DNA of 64,000 nt, from positions 3,720,001 through 3,784,000 of the forward strand of contig NC_089426.1 of NCBI RefSeq assembly GCF_013426205.1, written 5' to 3'. The notes beneath the pieces were generated by a model, which made no database searches, was not told where the DNA came from, and saw only the letters and a list, made by a program, of their open reading frames with translations. Shown here in pieces: positions 24,896 through 37,276 of this stretch. Position 1 is the stretch's first letter; each line of letters opens with the position of its first letter. The stretch is from Metarhizium brunneum (lineage: Eukaryota; Ascomycota; Sordariomycetes; Hypocreales; Clavicipitaceae). The position numbers and the translations under genes were made by a program.

Positions 24896-27373
24896 ATGCG
24901 TACGCCACGGGTCGCCATACTCGTCCTCTTCTTCGCCGCGTTCCTCTTCATCGTATTCCGTGCTTTGACAGCCACCCGAACCACCGTAGTCGCTTCGTAT
25001 CCGCCTGCTCCTCGAACGTCATCAAAGTCGGTATTCGGCTTCATGTATTACAACACGCCGTTTTCTCTATTTCCTCCCAACGCCGCTATCAGCTTGACCG
25101 ATGACAATAGCACATCTTTTGCCGCGCGGCCCGCAGCCTTTGGTCCTAAGCTGGCTTCCTCGGGCCTAAGTGGTCAACTCTGGGTCGGCAGCGGTTTCGG
25201 GGAGGATAGCCTGGACACGGATGGAGAGCTTGGCTGTAGTGATTTGCCTGGCTGGGGCAGCTCGAATACCAGAGCGTCTCTGAAGAACTCTTTTAAAGTT
25301 GGGTCGACGAGACTCCCTTCAGCCAAGGTCAAAGTGCCCAAAAAAGGAGGCACCCTGCTTGACCACGATAATCGCGAAGCCATTGCCAAGGGCAAAGCAC
25401 AGGCGAAAAGTCCCAAGAACGACAACACGGATAATTATCTGACCGAGGAGGTGGCTGGTACTCCTTCTCGCCGGGATAGCTCCGTCGGCTCGTCTGGACA
25501 TGCCGATATACAATCTATTCAGGAAGCTGCAGAAATCGAGGGAAAGATTGTTCTGCTCAAGCGTGGAGGATGCGGCTTCTTGGAGAAGGTTATGTGGGCG
25601 CAGCGCAGAGGAGCAATCGCCGTCATTGTTGGCGACAACCAAAAGGGCGGTCCCTTGATTCAAATGTTTGCCCACGGCGAAGACGTTGACAACGTCACTG
25701 TGCCTTCGGTTTTCACCGCCAGGACAACTGCCCAGCTTCTTTCTTCGCTGACACAACCCGGAAGCTTTATTGAGGATACCCTCGATGACAACGGGAACGC
25801 CGTTCTCAAGGTCCAGCAGACACCTGCTGCAACGCACAAAAAGCAATCCCTCGCAAGGCCAAGAGCCGCCACTGCTGCAAAGGGCCCTAATGGGTCAAAG
25901 GCAAAGAGATCGGTCGAGGAGAAACGATCCAAATCTGCTGCTGGGAGTGGCAAAGGCCTCGGGGGAGGAATCTTCAGCTGGGGCACCACAACTCGCCCAG
26001 TGGATTCTGAGAGCCGGCCTCCAAGGAGCGGACGCTTGGACTGGGTCTTGGTTGATGATTTCAACGATGAGAAGGACAGGCTGATTAGCGATACCATGGG
26101 CAAAGCGAAGAGGCCCATGCCCAAAAAAGATAACTTCGTTATTGGTGTGCATGATTGGAGAGACCCTGACCTCGTCGGCACTGGAGAACAGAAGAGTACA
26201 GCTGAACAGAAGCCCGCAAAGAACGCTGGGTCGGGCAAATCCAAAGACGGAGGTGCCAGCTCTGGCTCGGAGCCAAAACCTGCCGAACCAGACTCTAAGC
26301 ACCATGGCCTCATGTCAAAGCTATTTGGGAGTGATTCCAGCGATGGCTCAAAATCCGCCATGCCGTCCGTTGATGAGGGTGAGGATTCTCCGACCATCCC
26401 ACCACCACCCGATGGCTCACAACCACATGAAGGTTTATGGGTGACAATCACGCCGACGAGCAGCGCCAGCCCCTTTTTCGATACCCTGCTGGTGCTCGTT
26501 ATCAGCCCTCTCGTAACACTGACCGTTGTTTATGCGCTTCTCATTCTCCGAGCTAGGATTCGCAGGAGACGATGGAGAGCGCCAAAGTCGGTGGTTGATC
26601 AACTTCCTGTGCGAACTTACCATACCGTTGCTTTGTCCTCACCCAGTCTATCTCCCAGATTACCATCTCCTTCAAGTGCCACGCCTACCACTCCTTTGCT
26701 GCAACACAACCCTTCGCGACCACGCCCCCGATCGAGGACCACCACGGGAGTAATGGAAAGCGAGAATCTCCTCTCAGCCAGCGCTGCTGTTCCGGCACCG
26801 CAACCTCGGGCAAGTCGTCGGACCGAGTTTGAAAAGGGTGCAGGAGGCTTTTCAGCAGAATGGCGCAAGTACATGGGGCGACAGGTTGAGTGTGTTGTGT
26901 GTCTCGAGGAGTATGTGGACGGCGTTAGCAGGGTCATGAGTTTGCCTTGCGGCCATGAATTCCACGCTGATTGCATGTAAGTTTCAAGCGTACTCTACCG
27001 TTCCTCATGCGAACCCATCCGCTAACCCCACGACAGAACCCCCTGGCTGACTACGCGGCGACGAACATGCCCTATTTGCAAGGGCGATGTGGTTCGGTCA
27101 TTGGCGCGCGGCAAGGGAAATGGCCCTCGATACGACGCCTACCGAGAGGATAGCGACGACGATGATGAGGAGGAGGATGAAGCCGAGGCGTCTGGCTCTG
27201 GTTCAGCAGACAGACAGTCTGATTTGGAACGAGGTATCACATCATTAGAACCGAGAGACGCGCCGCAACGACCGGATAGAGACGAGGGTTGGCTAGGTAT
27301 TTTGTCCCACAGCTTCAATGGCATGACGCGGCCCCATCCCCAATCACCCTCGCCAGAGGATCGAAATCGTTAG
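24896..27373 (+). CDS. PA-TM-RING membrane E3 ubiquitin ligase
   Basis: Two exons (24896-26976 and 27037-27373; 2418 bases) encode 805 residues. Order: an N-terminal signal or signal-anchor (residues 5-25, VAILVLFFAAFLFIVF); a protease-associated domain near 210-290 (GKIVLLKRGGCGFLEK, AVIVGDN, VPSVF); a long Ser/Lys/Gly-rich, probably disordered lumenal region; a transmembrane helix near 528-552 (LLVLVISPLVTLTVVYALLIL); and a RING-H2 finger from about 664 (CVVCLEEY, LPCGHEFHADC, then after the intron ITPWL and CPICK). The intron falls inside the finger, and only splicing gives a complete Cys/His set. An acidic DDDDEEEDE tail follows. PA-TM-RING proteins act in endosomal, Golgi or vacuolar membranes and ubiquitinate membrane cargo for sorting. 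Yeast Tul1 is functionally similar but built differently. The leader is CT-rich. Confidence 0.92.
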
Positions 27374-28010
27374 AATTTATCTATTACGAACTTGCATCAG
27401 AGGCACTGCATAACCCAGCCCTCGACGTTTTTGCTTTCCTCCTCTTTTGGCGTCTGGCATATCAAGGAACAGGGAAATAGGTGGATTTAATGCTCGTCGT
27501 TTGCTTTTTTCTTACTAGCGAGTACAACTTTTGTGTTTGGGGGAACAGCCGTGTCCAGGAGAACGCGCTGTGGCAGGCTTGCGCCCTTTATGGCAACGAT
27601 TTACTTTTTTGGCTTGTGTATAGGATTCCTGCTTTTGGCCACGCGGGTGGCGTCTGCAGAGGTGTTTAGCAACTGCATGGCATGGCTGTGCGAGGAGCAC
27701 ACACCGTAGTTCTACTGGGCGGATAGTGTGGTGCATTATACCCACCCTCGTGTGAAGGGAAACTCACTTCTACGTTTGTGGAGGTCTGAATGAGAAGTAC
27801 GAATTACCATTATGTTTTTTGCGGTTTCTTGAATCGAGTGAACGGTGAACGAGTTGGCTGTATGTCAATGCTTGTGTGTAAGTCTCGAGTTCTGACGTGG
27901 TACAGGGTGGCACTCTTGGTTTCTGCAAGTTTGCGTAATGGCCTGTTGCTTGGGAGGTATCATCTATTTTTAACTTGTACTTCTTGTGTATAGTATATAA
28001 CCAGAAACTC
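27374..28010. other. intergenic region between convergent genes
   Basis: These 637 bases separate two convergent stop codons and should contain both 3' untranslated ends. It is A/T-rich in places (for example TTTTTTGGCTTG near 27604, and an AT-rich end near 27960-28005). Nothing coding is seen. Confidence 0.5.
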
Positions 28011-29337
28011 CTAAATGAAGCCCTTGAGAATAGCAGCCTCGGCATTGAGTATGGACGAGCCGGCGGCGCCGATGACGGCTATGAGAGCTGTTAGTCAAAA
28101 ACTTGCCATGGCGGAAAGCGTTCCAAAAAAAACTTACTGTTGTGGCTCAAGGCAGTAAACTTGAGGTCAAAGATGCCGCTCTCGTCCTCCCGCACCCGTC
28201 CCACGCTCACGGTATACCCGTTGCCCAAGTCCCGATCCAACCTCGGCTGCGGACGGTCCGCCTCGTCAAACACCCAGATGGCAGGGCTCGGCGCCGAGTG
28301 GCAGCCCAAGGTCTGCGCCTCGGAGACGTAGTTGCGCAGCGCGGCCTTGCACTCCTCGGCCGAGGGGGCGGGCTGGCGCTCGAACTTGAGGCTGACGCAG
28401 GCCGTGTGGCCGTCCATGACGGGGACGCGGTTGCACGTCGCGGAGACGCGGAGGCCCTGCTGCTCGATAAAGGCGGACTGCGAGCCGTTGATCTGGCCTA
28501 GGATCTTGCGCGCCTCCGTCTCGAGCTTGTCCTCCTCGCCGCTGATGAAGGGCACCACGTTGTCCATGATGTCCATGGACGACACGCCCGGGTAGCCTGC
28601 GCCCGAGACGGCCTGCATCGTGACGATGGAGACGGTTGTGATGGGGCCAAAGGCGGCCTGGAGCGCGGCGAAGGGTCCCACGAGCCCTATCACCGCGCAG
28701 TTGGAGTTGCACACCAGGAAGCCCCGTTGGAGTTTGTTGGTGCGCCGCTGGTGCGGGATGAGGTCGAGGTGCGAGAGATTGACGGTCGGTACGACGAGCG
28801 GGACGAGCGGGTCGCGGCGGTGGTTTTTGGCGTTGGAGAAGATGGGGATTTCGGACTTGAGGAACTCTTGCTCTTTGGGGGTGGTGGTGTTGTGTTAGTC
28901 TGGGGGGCACGTCATGATGGTGGTTGGTTTTTGGTTCGTACCGATTTCACCGGCGACGTCCGAGTCCAGGCCCGAGAAGACAACGTCGCAGTCTTGGAAT
29001 TCGCTGGCCTTGCATTCGCGGACAATCATGTCGGCGGTTTCGCTGCTCATGGGGGATGCTTGTTTCCATCGCACGGCGTCTTTGTACTTCTTGCCCGCGG
29101 AGCGCGAGGATGCCCCGACGGCGTGGAGCTTGAGCGTCGGATGATTGGCGAGGAGGAGGATGAATCGCTGGCCCACGGAGCCCGTGGCTCCAAGGACGCC
29201 TGCGGTTGTTAGTTGGATGGCATTGAGGTGCTGCGTGGTGAGATGGATAAGATGTCAGTTCTGGGGGAGGAGGGGGGGAACATAATGGGACCGAATCGGG
29301 ACGTACCGCATTTTTTTGTAGGCGATTGTGTAGCCAT
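28011..29337 (-). CDS. HOM2: aspartate-semialdehyde dehydrogenase
   Basis: This enzyme reduces aspartyl-4-phosphate to aspartate-semialdehyde with NADPH, the second step from aspartate toward homoserine, threonine, methionine and isoleucine, in the cytosol. Four exons (29307-29337, 28942-29199, 28138-28872, 28011-28078; 1092 bases) give 363 residues, the usual fungal length. The NADP-binding loop [10 protein letters not shown] lies across the end of intron 1. The catalytic Cys is in [10 protein letters not shown], and the substrate-site region [14 protein letters not shown] follows. The last exon supplies [17 protein letters not shown], joined through a CATAG acceptor. A longer upstream open frame exists, but the ATG at 29337 gives the normal short MATQSPTKK leader. 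Transcribed in the same direction as the PQ-loop gene, 525 bases downstream of it. Fungus-specific and absent from animals. Confidence 0.96.
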
Positions 29338-29862
29338 GTTTGACGGTTCCCCTTTGGACAATAATTGATTGTCAATGGGCGGGAGAAGAAAGATTACGCT
29401 GGGAGGAATATGACGTGGTTTCTTGTGAGTCAAGACGAGGTACGTGGATGATGCCCATTGCCGTTGCGACTTTTTGATGGAACCCCGCTGTTCTCGTGCC
29501 CCGCCATCGGAGGTGGCTTCTGCTCCTCCCCTACTCAGGTGGGCGGGCGAATCGTTGTTTTGAGGCACGGCTCTTTTCCACGGTGGATTACATGGCAGCG
29601 TGGGCGCCAGTTTCTTTCAACCGGTTGTGCAACTAGAATGTGCGCTTTGCAGGTTTAATCAAACTATCTTCCTTCCTCCTACTCTGCAAGACTCCTGGTC
29701 ATGCTCCAATGTCTCCTCAATCTTTCGATGTCCAATTATGTACATGGTACGCCTAATAATGCAGATTATTCCCACCCATATTGCTCAAACTACTTGACAA
29801 TTGAAATAAAAAGTTTCAAAGGACACTGACAATACGTTAAACACGTGACGACGGACTGCCCC
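29338..29862. other. intergenic region upstream of HOM2
   Basis: These 525 bases separate the end of the PQ-loop gene from the start of HOM2, both on the minus strand, so they hold the HOM2 promoter and the preceding 3' end. No coding frame is convincing. Pyrimidine-rich TCTTCCTTCCTCC lies near 29668. Confidence 0.5.
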
Positions 29863-31261
29863 TTAGGCCAAAGATAGCCTGCGGGCATTGTCGCCGTAAA
29901 TGCGAAACTGCACAAAGATGGTCGAGTCTTCAACCATGGTGCCCAGAGAGCCCAGAAGCCAGGGCAGCGTGTTGAGCAGGTAGTCCTTGTTCTGGGAGTA
30001 CGAAATAAGGCTCAGCCCGTACGTCAGGTTTCCAGTGAGGGAGAGCATGAAGAATAGCAGTGACAAGCCTGCATGTGGTGTTAGTCCCGTGACCAGATGC
30101 CAAGTGTGCCTGTATTACAATGACGGTAGTGGCTCACCCTCGCAGGACTTTTCCTGGTAGTTTTTGAAAATCTGAGGCAATCTCGCGCTTTGAATTCTCT
30201 TAGCATCGTACCGATTCCTGTCATCTTGTCGCATCTTCTTACCAGAGATAAAACACCGCGCTGACATAGCCCAGAGCCAGTCCAAACTTTGCCTTAAAAT
30301 CATCTTCTGTGGAGGGATCTGACACCCCACCGTCGGGGATGCCGTTGTCGCCGTCCCAAATGCCGGCCTTGTAGGAGACGAACCACCCTGCAAATCCAAC
30401 CACGTAAATGGCGGTCAGCCCAAGCACGTTATTCAGCCAAGGTCGCCGCTCTAGCGTCTCGTCCTGGCCAGTCACCACCTTTCGGATCGGCTCGAGGGCA
30501 GACTCTCTGTGCGTATCGCGCCGGATCAGCGAGCCCGGGAGATCGGTCGAGCTTCGTCGGCGCCGTCCTAGGAGAGGAGAGTCTTCAGATGCTGCAGCGG
30601 ACAAGTAAGCTCGGTCTTGTGCAGCACGGCGGGCAGCGGCGCGTCGCTGAGCGGCTTTTGCTTTGTAATAGCCAGTCTGTGTGATGAGGATGGCGTCAAG
30701 GAAGCAAAAGTACACGGCCAGTGCAATGGCACTCGGGGCCAGCTTGGTGAAGAGAGCTCCTGTCAGGCGAGAATGGTTAGGCAATGTCTTCCTTTTTTTT
30801 TTTTTTTTTTTTTTTTTACGCGCATCCAGGATTTTGTGCAGACTACCGTGACACTGTGTCCTGGGGGGGGATTGGAGACAAGCGTCTGGAGATCGATCAC
30901 GCGAGGCTGTGCTGCAGGCACAACAACCCTTATCAGTGCGTCGCAAAATTCCAATTTGACTTGCCTACGAGATTAGACACATCTCCCAAGAGCCAGACGA
31001 TCAAAAACGCCATGCTCAGTCCCTCGGCGCTCTTTGCCTTGTAATTGGCAATCAACTGGGGAAGCTGCCGGGGGAAACAAGTCAGTGACCTCCTCGTTCG
31101 GGGGCGAGAGAAAGGACTGTCAAGAAATGATACCACGCTTTACTCACCAAGAGACAAATCCATGCTGTCAGGCTAATACTTCCGAATATTCCAGAGAGCG
31201 CTTGGCCCCAGGACATGGAGGCTCCCATGGCGACAAAGGCCGAGGGAGCGATGGAAACCAT
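29863..31261 (-). CDS. PQ-loop vacuolar amino-acid transporter (YPQ/RTC2 type)
   Basis: This is a seven-helix PQ-loop protein of the family that exports basic amino acids across the vacuole (lysosome) membrane, like yeast YPQ1-3 and animal PQLC2. Five exons (31148-31261, 30965-31064, 30243-30759, 30138-30187, 29863-30068; 987 bases) give 328 residues. PQ-loop 1 is LLPQLIANYKAKSAEGLS in exon 2. PQ-loop 2 is CARLPQIFKNYQEKSCEGLS, formed across exons 3-5. Between the repeats lies a long Arg/Ala/Ser-rich cytosolic loop with SPLLGRRRRSS, whose LL motif could act in vacuolar sorting. Intron 2 (30760-30964) must use a GC donor (TAG|GCAAGT) to keep frame. The upstream GTAGGC donor would shift the frame. 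That intron also contains a T run of about 25 on the plus strand. The start at 31261 gives a short N-terminus before helix 1. Confidence 0.92.
30760..30964 (-). other. GC-AG intron in the PQ-loop gene
   Basis: The coding frame on both sides requires the donor GCAAGT directly after GTAG (codons for Val and the first base of Gly), and acceptor CTGACAG. This yields NLVGALFTKLAPS, the expected PQ-loop family sequence. The nearby GT alternative three to four bases earlier breaks the frame. At 205 bases the intron is also the longest of this gene and contains the poly(T) run at about 30793-30817. Confidence 0.85.
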
Positions 31262-33320
31262 ATCGCAAACTGATGCTCTCTAATGACGGCCAGAGGTCTC
31301 CGCGCGAGTTGGGCCAGGACGGAAAGGTTGAAAAGACAGAAAGCGGGAGGGAGATACGAGAATGAAGGGTGCAAAATGTGGCGGCGGAGAAGACGACAAA
31401 TGGTCTAAACTTGGTGCTGTTTGGGTTGGCGCACTGGCACCGTATTATCTTGGCTCACGAGATCAAGGGGCAGAACTGGCGAGTTGTAGATATCTGGGGA
31501 ATTCAGGTCTCGGGGAAGAGCAAGCACTTGATTGAGCCCATCCTCCACCAAGAAACAAGTTTACGAGCAGGTACTAATGTCCAGACCGCAGAGTCAGCCG
31601 GATGGCTCTTATCGCTGGATCTGGGGGAAGTTGATGAATATAGCGGCGCTGATTGGCTGGCCCTGCTATCGGCGTCGTCCGGCTTCGGGCGTGTGACGCA
31701 CATTGGTGCAGCCCAGTGCGTGTGGCTGCTAAAACAGTGGAGTAGTTTGGGACAATCGTATCAACGCTCGCGAGCTCAGCCGGGCCATCGCTACACAGCT
31801 GCAACGTGGGCATGCAACACATATGCCGACTCAGTCGTGGTGATACCGATGGCTGCTGATTTTTTCCTTCTCTTCGACAATGTTATCTCGACAGGTTCCT
31901 CGCTTCAAATGGTGCGTTCCGCCAGCCATGTTCTGTTGTACGACATGCCCCTGCAGGTGCAGCATGCCGCCGTCCAACCCACCCCGTGCGTCTTCGGGTA
32001 AGGTCTGGTCAGATGTTGTCGCTGACCCCCTCTGGTGGGTTGAGGCTCCAGGCAGGTATCTGTAGGGATGTGTACTTAAGTGCTCAATAAGAAGCTACAT
32101 TATAAAGGGTATATATATCTAAGTACTAGCAAATTAAGTGACAATAGAAGTCCCGATAGAAAGGCTCAATATAAATCGCTATTATTATGCGGAAATCTAG
32201 GCTGCCACTAAAGTCAGCCGAGGTCACCAGCTGCCTGCAGGGGTGTTGTGGGGTCCGTGACCTCACTGGAGCCTTGACACACCAGAGGGGATGGTGGTTT
32301 TGCTTTGAGTACGGAGTAAAGTACTTAGACTTAAGTAAGTAGGGTGGGATTCCATGCACCCAAACACCCACAGGCTCTGTAGCTCTGATCACGGTTTAAA
32401 TGCATCTTGTGGCTTGAGGCGACATCCAACAGCCAACAGATGCCAGGTCAGCTCACTCATAACTCCGCATGTCAGCACAGGCGCAGGACGCCGATAGTAC
32501 ACATGTGGCTGAGGGTGGCTGATGGCTCCCGCGTGGCACAGGACCACCTGACCACTAATACCTGGGTGAGCAGCACCAGACGACCCCGCTACTCGAAGAT
32601 GCCTAAAGCACTAGGTACGGTGGCCGCCAACATACTACTACCAACCCGGGTACTTACCTAGAGTCTGAACTTTCAAGCTGCAAACACGAAGTATAGAATC
32701 ACCACAATACGGCATATACGACATGGAATGTCTAAACGGAACGCTCCTTCCATGTGCGTCGCCAGCAGATGTGCCAATAGTGCCAATGCATGCGTCGTGG
32801 ACGAATGACCCAGCTTGCCAATGCCATCAATTGATCTTTGCATTGACTTTATTTATAAACTGCCCGCCGCCAGAATGCAGCACTGAGACCTTCCACCCCT
32901 TTGCTAGCAAGGGCCGTAGATGCCAACTGGTAAATTTTGAACTCGTCACCGCTGCTATACCCAGGTCCCAGGGCTGAATGCAATATATTGCAACGCCGTT
33001 TCACGTGGCATGCCGCCATCCCATTGATTCGCCCTCGTGTATGGAGACCTCCGTCCACGTCAGTCTGCCTCATCGCTCTGCCAACCCATCACAACCACCG
33101 CCTTAGACCTGGTTGGGTCAACAGGCAGGGTCACTTGGGCGGCGGCCCAGACTCAAGCGAGTGCTAGTGTGCACGCGCCGCACCTGAGACTCTGACGCGT
33201 CGAGCTGGGCTCTCTCGGGCTCGCCTCTGTCCTGGTAAAGCATTGGGGATATAATATCGTCGCTGGTTCTAGTGCTTTTTCCCGCTGTCGTTTGAGACTC
33301 ATCAAAGCATCCATATCATC
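31262..33320. promoter_or_regulatory. 2 kb divergent intergenic region with imperfect inverted repeat
   Basis: The starts of the PQ-loop gene (-) and the nuclease gene (+) face away from each other here. An imperfect inverted repeat has arms 32027-32052 (CCCCTCTGGTGGGTTGAGG..) and 32265-32290 (complementary, CCCCTCTGGTGTGTCAAGG..), with AT-rich DNA between. GTACGGAGTAA occurs at 32309-32319 and TACTTAAGT words at about 32074 and 32330. A plus frame at 31369-32001 is open for 210 codons but starts without ATG and shows no motif, so I do not call it. CT-rich and TATA-like sequence (GATATAATATC near 33248) precedes the nuclease start. Confidence 0.5.
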
Positions 33321-34384
33321 ATGAAGCTGTCGGCTGCCGCTTTAGCCTTGGGCCTTGCATCGGTGCCTGGCACTGTTGGCTGGGGATGTACGTTGCAACA
33401 TCCATGATTGAACCACCGCGGACGGGAAAGTCTCGCAGGTTGCGCCGCCTTCAAGAGCTAACAGTTGTTGAACTTTGCAGCCTTGGGTCACATAACCACC
33501 GCTTATCTCGCCGGTCATTTTGTCGCCAACACGACAGAGGCCTTCTTCAAGGACTTGTTGCGTAGCCAGGACGACGACTACATGGCCAAGGTTGCTTCGT
33601 GGGCTGATTCCATCCGCTACACGAAATGGGGCCGCTTCACAAAGAACTTCCACTTCATCGATGCGCACGACGACCCGCCTCGGTCGTGCAATGTCGACTT
33701 CGACCGAGACTGCAAAGAGGACGGATGTGTGATTAGCGCCTTGGCCAACTACACCAAACAGTCTCTGGACTCATCTCTACCCGCGTGGCGCCGTGCCCAG
33801 GCCGCCAAGTTTGTCATTCACTTTGTCGGCGATTTGCATCAGCCGCTGCACAATGAGGACGTGGCCCTAGGCGGAAACCGCATTCATGTGTCGTGGGATG
33901 GGAAAAGCTTCAACCTCCATCATGTCTGGGATACCTCTATTGCTGAGAAGTGGATTGGCGGCATGCGCGGCAAGCCATATCCCCTCGCTGAGAAATGGGC
34001 CAACCAGCTTGCCGGCGAAATCAACGACGGCAAGTTTGCTACTGAGAAGGGGACGTGGTTGAAAGATCTCAACTTTACTGATGCCATCGAGACGGCCATG
34101 GCCTGGTCTAGGGAAGCAAATGCCTTCGTCTGCACTCACGGTATGTGGTGACTCAGGAAGCCAAATATTGCCAGCATTCAGAATTAACGTGCCAAATAGT
34201 TTTTCCAGAAGGCCCCGACGCTATTGTTGGTCAGGAGCTTGGCGGCGATTACTTCAAAAAGGCCGGTCCAGTCATTGAGAGGCAGGTTGCCCGTGCCGGC
34301 TTCCGAATGGCGGCCTGGCTTGACAATATTGCCGATGGGTTCAATGCCGGGACAAAGGACGAACCGGTATCATTAGAATTGTAG
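33321..34384 (+). CDS. secreted S1/P1-type nuclease
   Basis: A zinc-dependent single-strand nuclease of the S1/P1 family, expected outside the cell, where it degrades RNA and single-stranded DNA and releases 5' nucleotides. Three exons (33321-33387, 33481-34140, 34200-34384; 912 bases) give 303 residues. A signal peptide (MKLSAAALALGLASVPGTVG) ends right before the N-terminal Trp21, which is a zinc ligand in the mature family. Splicing of intron 1 gives WGSLGH with the next ligand His26. Other ligand motifs are visible: SWADSIR, FHFID, HFVGDLHQPLH, GNRIHV, NLHHVWDT. Cys pairs in CNVDFDRDC and FVCTH fit disulfides. NYT, NTT and NFT give possible N-glycosylation sites. Length and spacing match fungal P1. 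It may serve phosphate and nucleotide scavenging. Confidence 0.95.
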
Positions 34385-37276
34385 AATAGGCGAATAGACC
34401 AGATGACAAAAAAGACAAAAGAATCTCTGTCGTCTGAGACTCGGTTACAATTCTGGCCTGATTTCCTCGTGTTCAAATACCATCCGGTTTCGCCTTTGGC
34501 CGCTAGGTTCATGATGGCCGTCTCAAATTTGACAATCCGGCAAAATGGCGCAAAGGAGCATCTGTCAGTGCCGCATCCCCAAAGCCTCCAGGAAAAAAAA
34601 AAGGCTCCCATTTATGACATCAACGGATGGCTCGGTTTCTACGCTGGCAACGCTTGTGCTTCCGAACACATGGGCCAGCAAACGTTGGCCTAGATTGTAG
34701 TCACAACCACTTGGGACGAAAAATGCTACAAGATACATAGGGTCTTGCTCCCATGGTTCCTCCCCATTAATGCCGTATTCATCGTAGTCCCAACACCTGC
34801 GGCCAGAACTGTTACAAGTCCAAGATGGCTGCAAGCATGGTCCTGTTTCAAAGTTGCCACTCCTTGATTCATCCGGACCGGCTACATTTTGGAAAAGGGG
34901 GGGGAATCAAGGGCAATAGTAAGAGCGGAAATATCCAACTCGAATTCCATTGACAAATCACATCCCAATGTGCCGTAGGTCTCGTGAGGTTCATCTGTCA
35001 ACTTTGGTGTCGGCCGGGGTATCAGGGCGAAGCTGTGGCGGCCCAACCAGGTAAGCCAGCGTGAAGGCCTCGCACGCCAGTTTGAGCCATCATATACCAA
35101 TACCAAGTAACATATTATGAGGAACGGGGAATGGGGAAATACATTTGAAGATTTCCGTGTAGTCGGTGCTGTGGATAACAGAGTTCACCAAACGTCGGAA
35201 TTTTGAATACCTCATGTAAGAGCTCCCAAACAGACGATCACGTCCGGCATAATTCAGTCCCGGAGGGTTCGCCGGTGGTTCGCCGGTGGGCCTTTAAACA
35301 AAAACGAAGAAGAGAAACGGAAGAAGGAAAAAAGTGGAAGTTGCATTGAGACGAGATGGCACGGCGGAGTTTTGTCGTACTCAATTGACAGCTGTAAATG
35401 GCAAACCGGAAGTTTCCATCTGATGTCCTGTATTGTTGCCACCTGCTACTCCGTCAGCATGGAGAAGGAAACCGCCGATCATACATCCCGCATTGGGACA
35501 CAGGAAAACTTTCCTACTGTCGAACGCCAGGGGCAAGTTCGCCGGAAGGCCATCGCGTCAAAAGTAGGTCGTGCGGGAGGTGTGTATTGCAACAAGGAAG
35601 AGGCAGCAGGCCTCCCATGTGATGGATCGCATGAACTCGATCAACTCTGCGACAAAATCCGGACAATCGACCGAAAAACAAAAAATAGATTAAAGTAAAA
35701 ATAACTGAAAGAACTAGGTTCATGCGAACAGCCAGTGTCAAGTCCAGGCCACGAGCCGTTCATCTGCTGTTGCTGTTGCTGTTCATGACTTCAGCCTTCA
35801 TCCAGAGTCTGGGCTCGGAAAGCGGAAAAGCGGCAGGCAGGCAACTGTACAGCCGGCGCGAAAGGCAGAGCCGACGGCTTTTGCTAGCTTGTTCGACGGT
35901 CTAGTGGTGCGACGGCCTAACAGCCTGGAGAGCTTGCCGCTGGCCACTGAAGGAAATTTTCGAGCGTGGTCACGATGCACTGGCCGTCTTGTTCGAGGTC
36001 TGATTCACGGAGATGATGAGGCGAAACGTGCATTGCCTTGGAGTTCGTTCCGAAGGGCAAGTGGCTGTCGTCATTGCTCACGCCGAGCTTTGATTGGCTC
36101 GGGAAGCGCCCCGCCATGGCAGCCGGGGCAGCCGGGGCAGGGGCCGTTCAGAGGCTTGAGACAATCGGAGCGGTAAACCCACTTCCAACTTCAACTCCTT
36201 CCTGGAGCCCTCACGCATTTCCGACGTCTTTGGCTTGACTAGCCCTGCGTCAACATCACGCCCCTAGAATGTCGACGAGGGCGAGGGCGCCACGATGGAT
36301 GCACGGTTTTCACACGCACTTGCAGCTGCAAACTGCGAAGGGATGCCGTGTCCCGTGTCGACTTGAGAGAGGCAACTGTCTTTGCTCTCTCGTCCCAACG
36401 GCGTTGACAAGATGATTTTGCCTTCTTCCACTACCAACAATCAATATCCAACTAGCTACCTGCATAGCCTGGTGCTCCGCCTCTCTGTTCCTGTCTACTT
36501 TCTTGGGGTCCCTGCCCAGTTATCATTTGTCATTTGGTGTTTGTCTCGTCTTGTTCCACCACACGCTAAGACGAAAGACGAAGCATGTCGGACGGCAACA
36601 CTACCCAAACGCGGAGGCTCAGGTGCAGTGGTAATCCTTCTTTGCCGCTCCCTGAGTTTGAGCCTGCTGTATGATCATCTCTTCGTCTGCAAACGCGTTT
36701 TCTCTTCAAGCTTAACGAGCAAAGTACTCCCTCATCCACCCCCTCCCCTCCCTCCACCCCCAAAGGGCGAACCGTTTGATCTCCGCATCTGTGGGTGTGG
36801 CGTGCAATGAAGCTGCCTGATGGATATTGCTCATACTTTTTTCGAGCCGATATTCCCCTTACACGAACCCGATCTCGAGGACCCTCCCTGCCCCAGGCCG
36901 GCTATCCGTCTCATTGCTCCGTCCCCTGTCCTACCTAGATACTTATAATAGAGGTCTTGGCATCCGCAAGAGTATTTGGCCCCATTACCTCCCCGTCCTT
37001 ATTGTGTCTGGTATTTCCTTTCCTCTGTCCTCATTCTTTTCTCATCCAAACTTTTACCGCTCCTTTGGTGACTCGCCGGCCGTGTACCTCTGTTTGCGGC
37101 GAGTGACTGTGTGCTGTATCCATTCGTTCCTTGCATTTCCCACGTACTCTCCTTTTTTACTCTTAACTTCTTTATACTGGTCTGGAACCATTTATTCTAT
37201 TATTTCATATTTACATGCAAGGAAAGCAACATACAGCGAGGAGCTTCTTAGTCGATAACAAACCAACACCAGAATC
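34385..37276. other. 2.9 kb intergenic region upstream of the repeat-rich secreted protein
   Basis: No confident gene. A plus frame ending at 35698 could start at an ATG near 35422 or 35459 and give about 80-91 residues with four Cys, but no signal or motif is seen. The last 700 bases (about 36560-37260) are strongly pyrimidine-rich on the plus strand with short CT tracts, typical of the leader or start region of a highly expressed fungal gene, and lead directly into the next start codon. Confidence 0.45.

Noticed and set aside
25660..26451. 263-codon minus-strand frame
   Set aside because: Antisense of the PA-TM-RING ligase coding exon.
31369..32001. 210-codon plus-strand frame
   Set aside because: It begins at GTG, not ATG, has no motif, and its sequence is not protein-like throughout.
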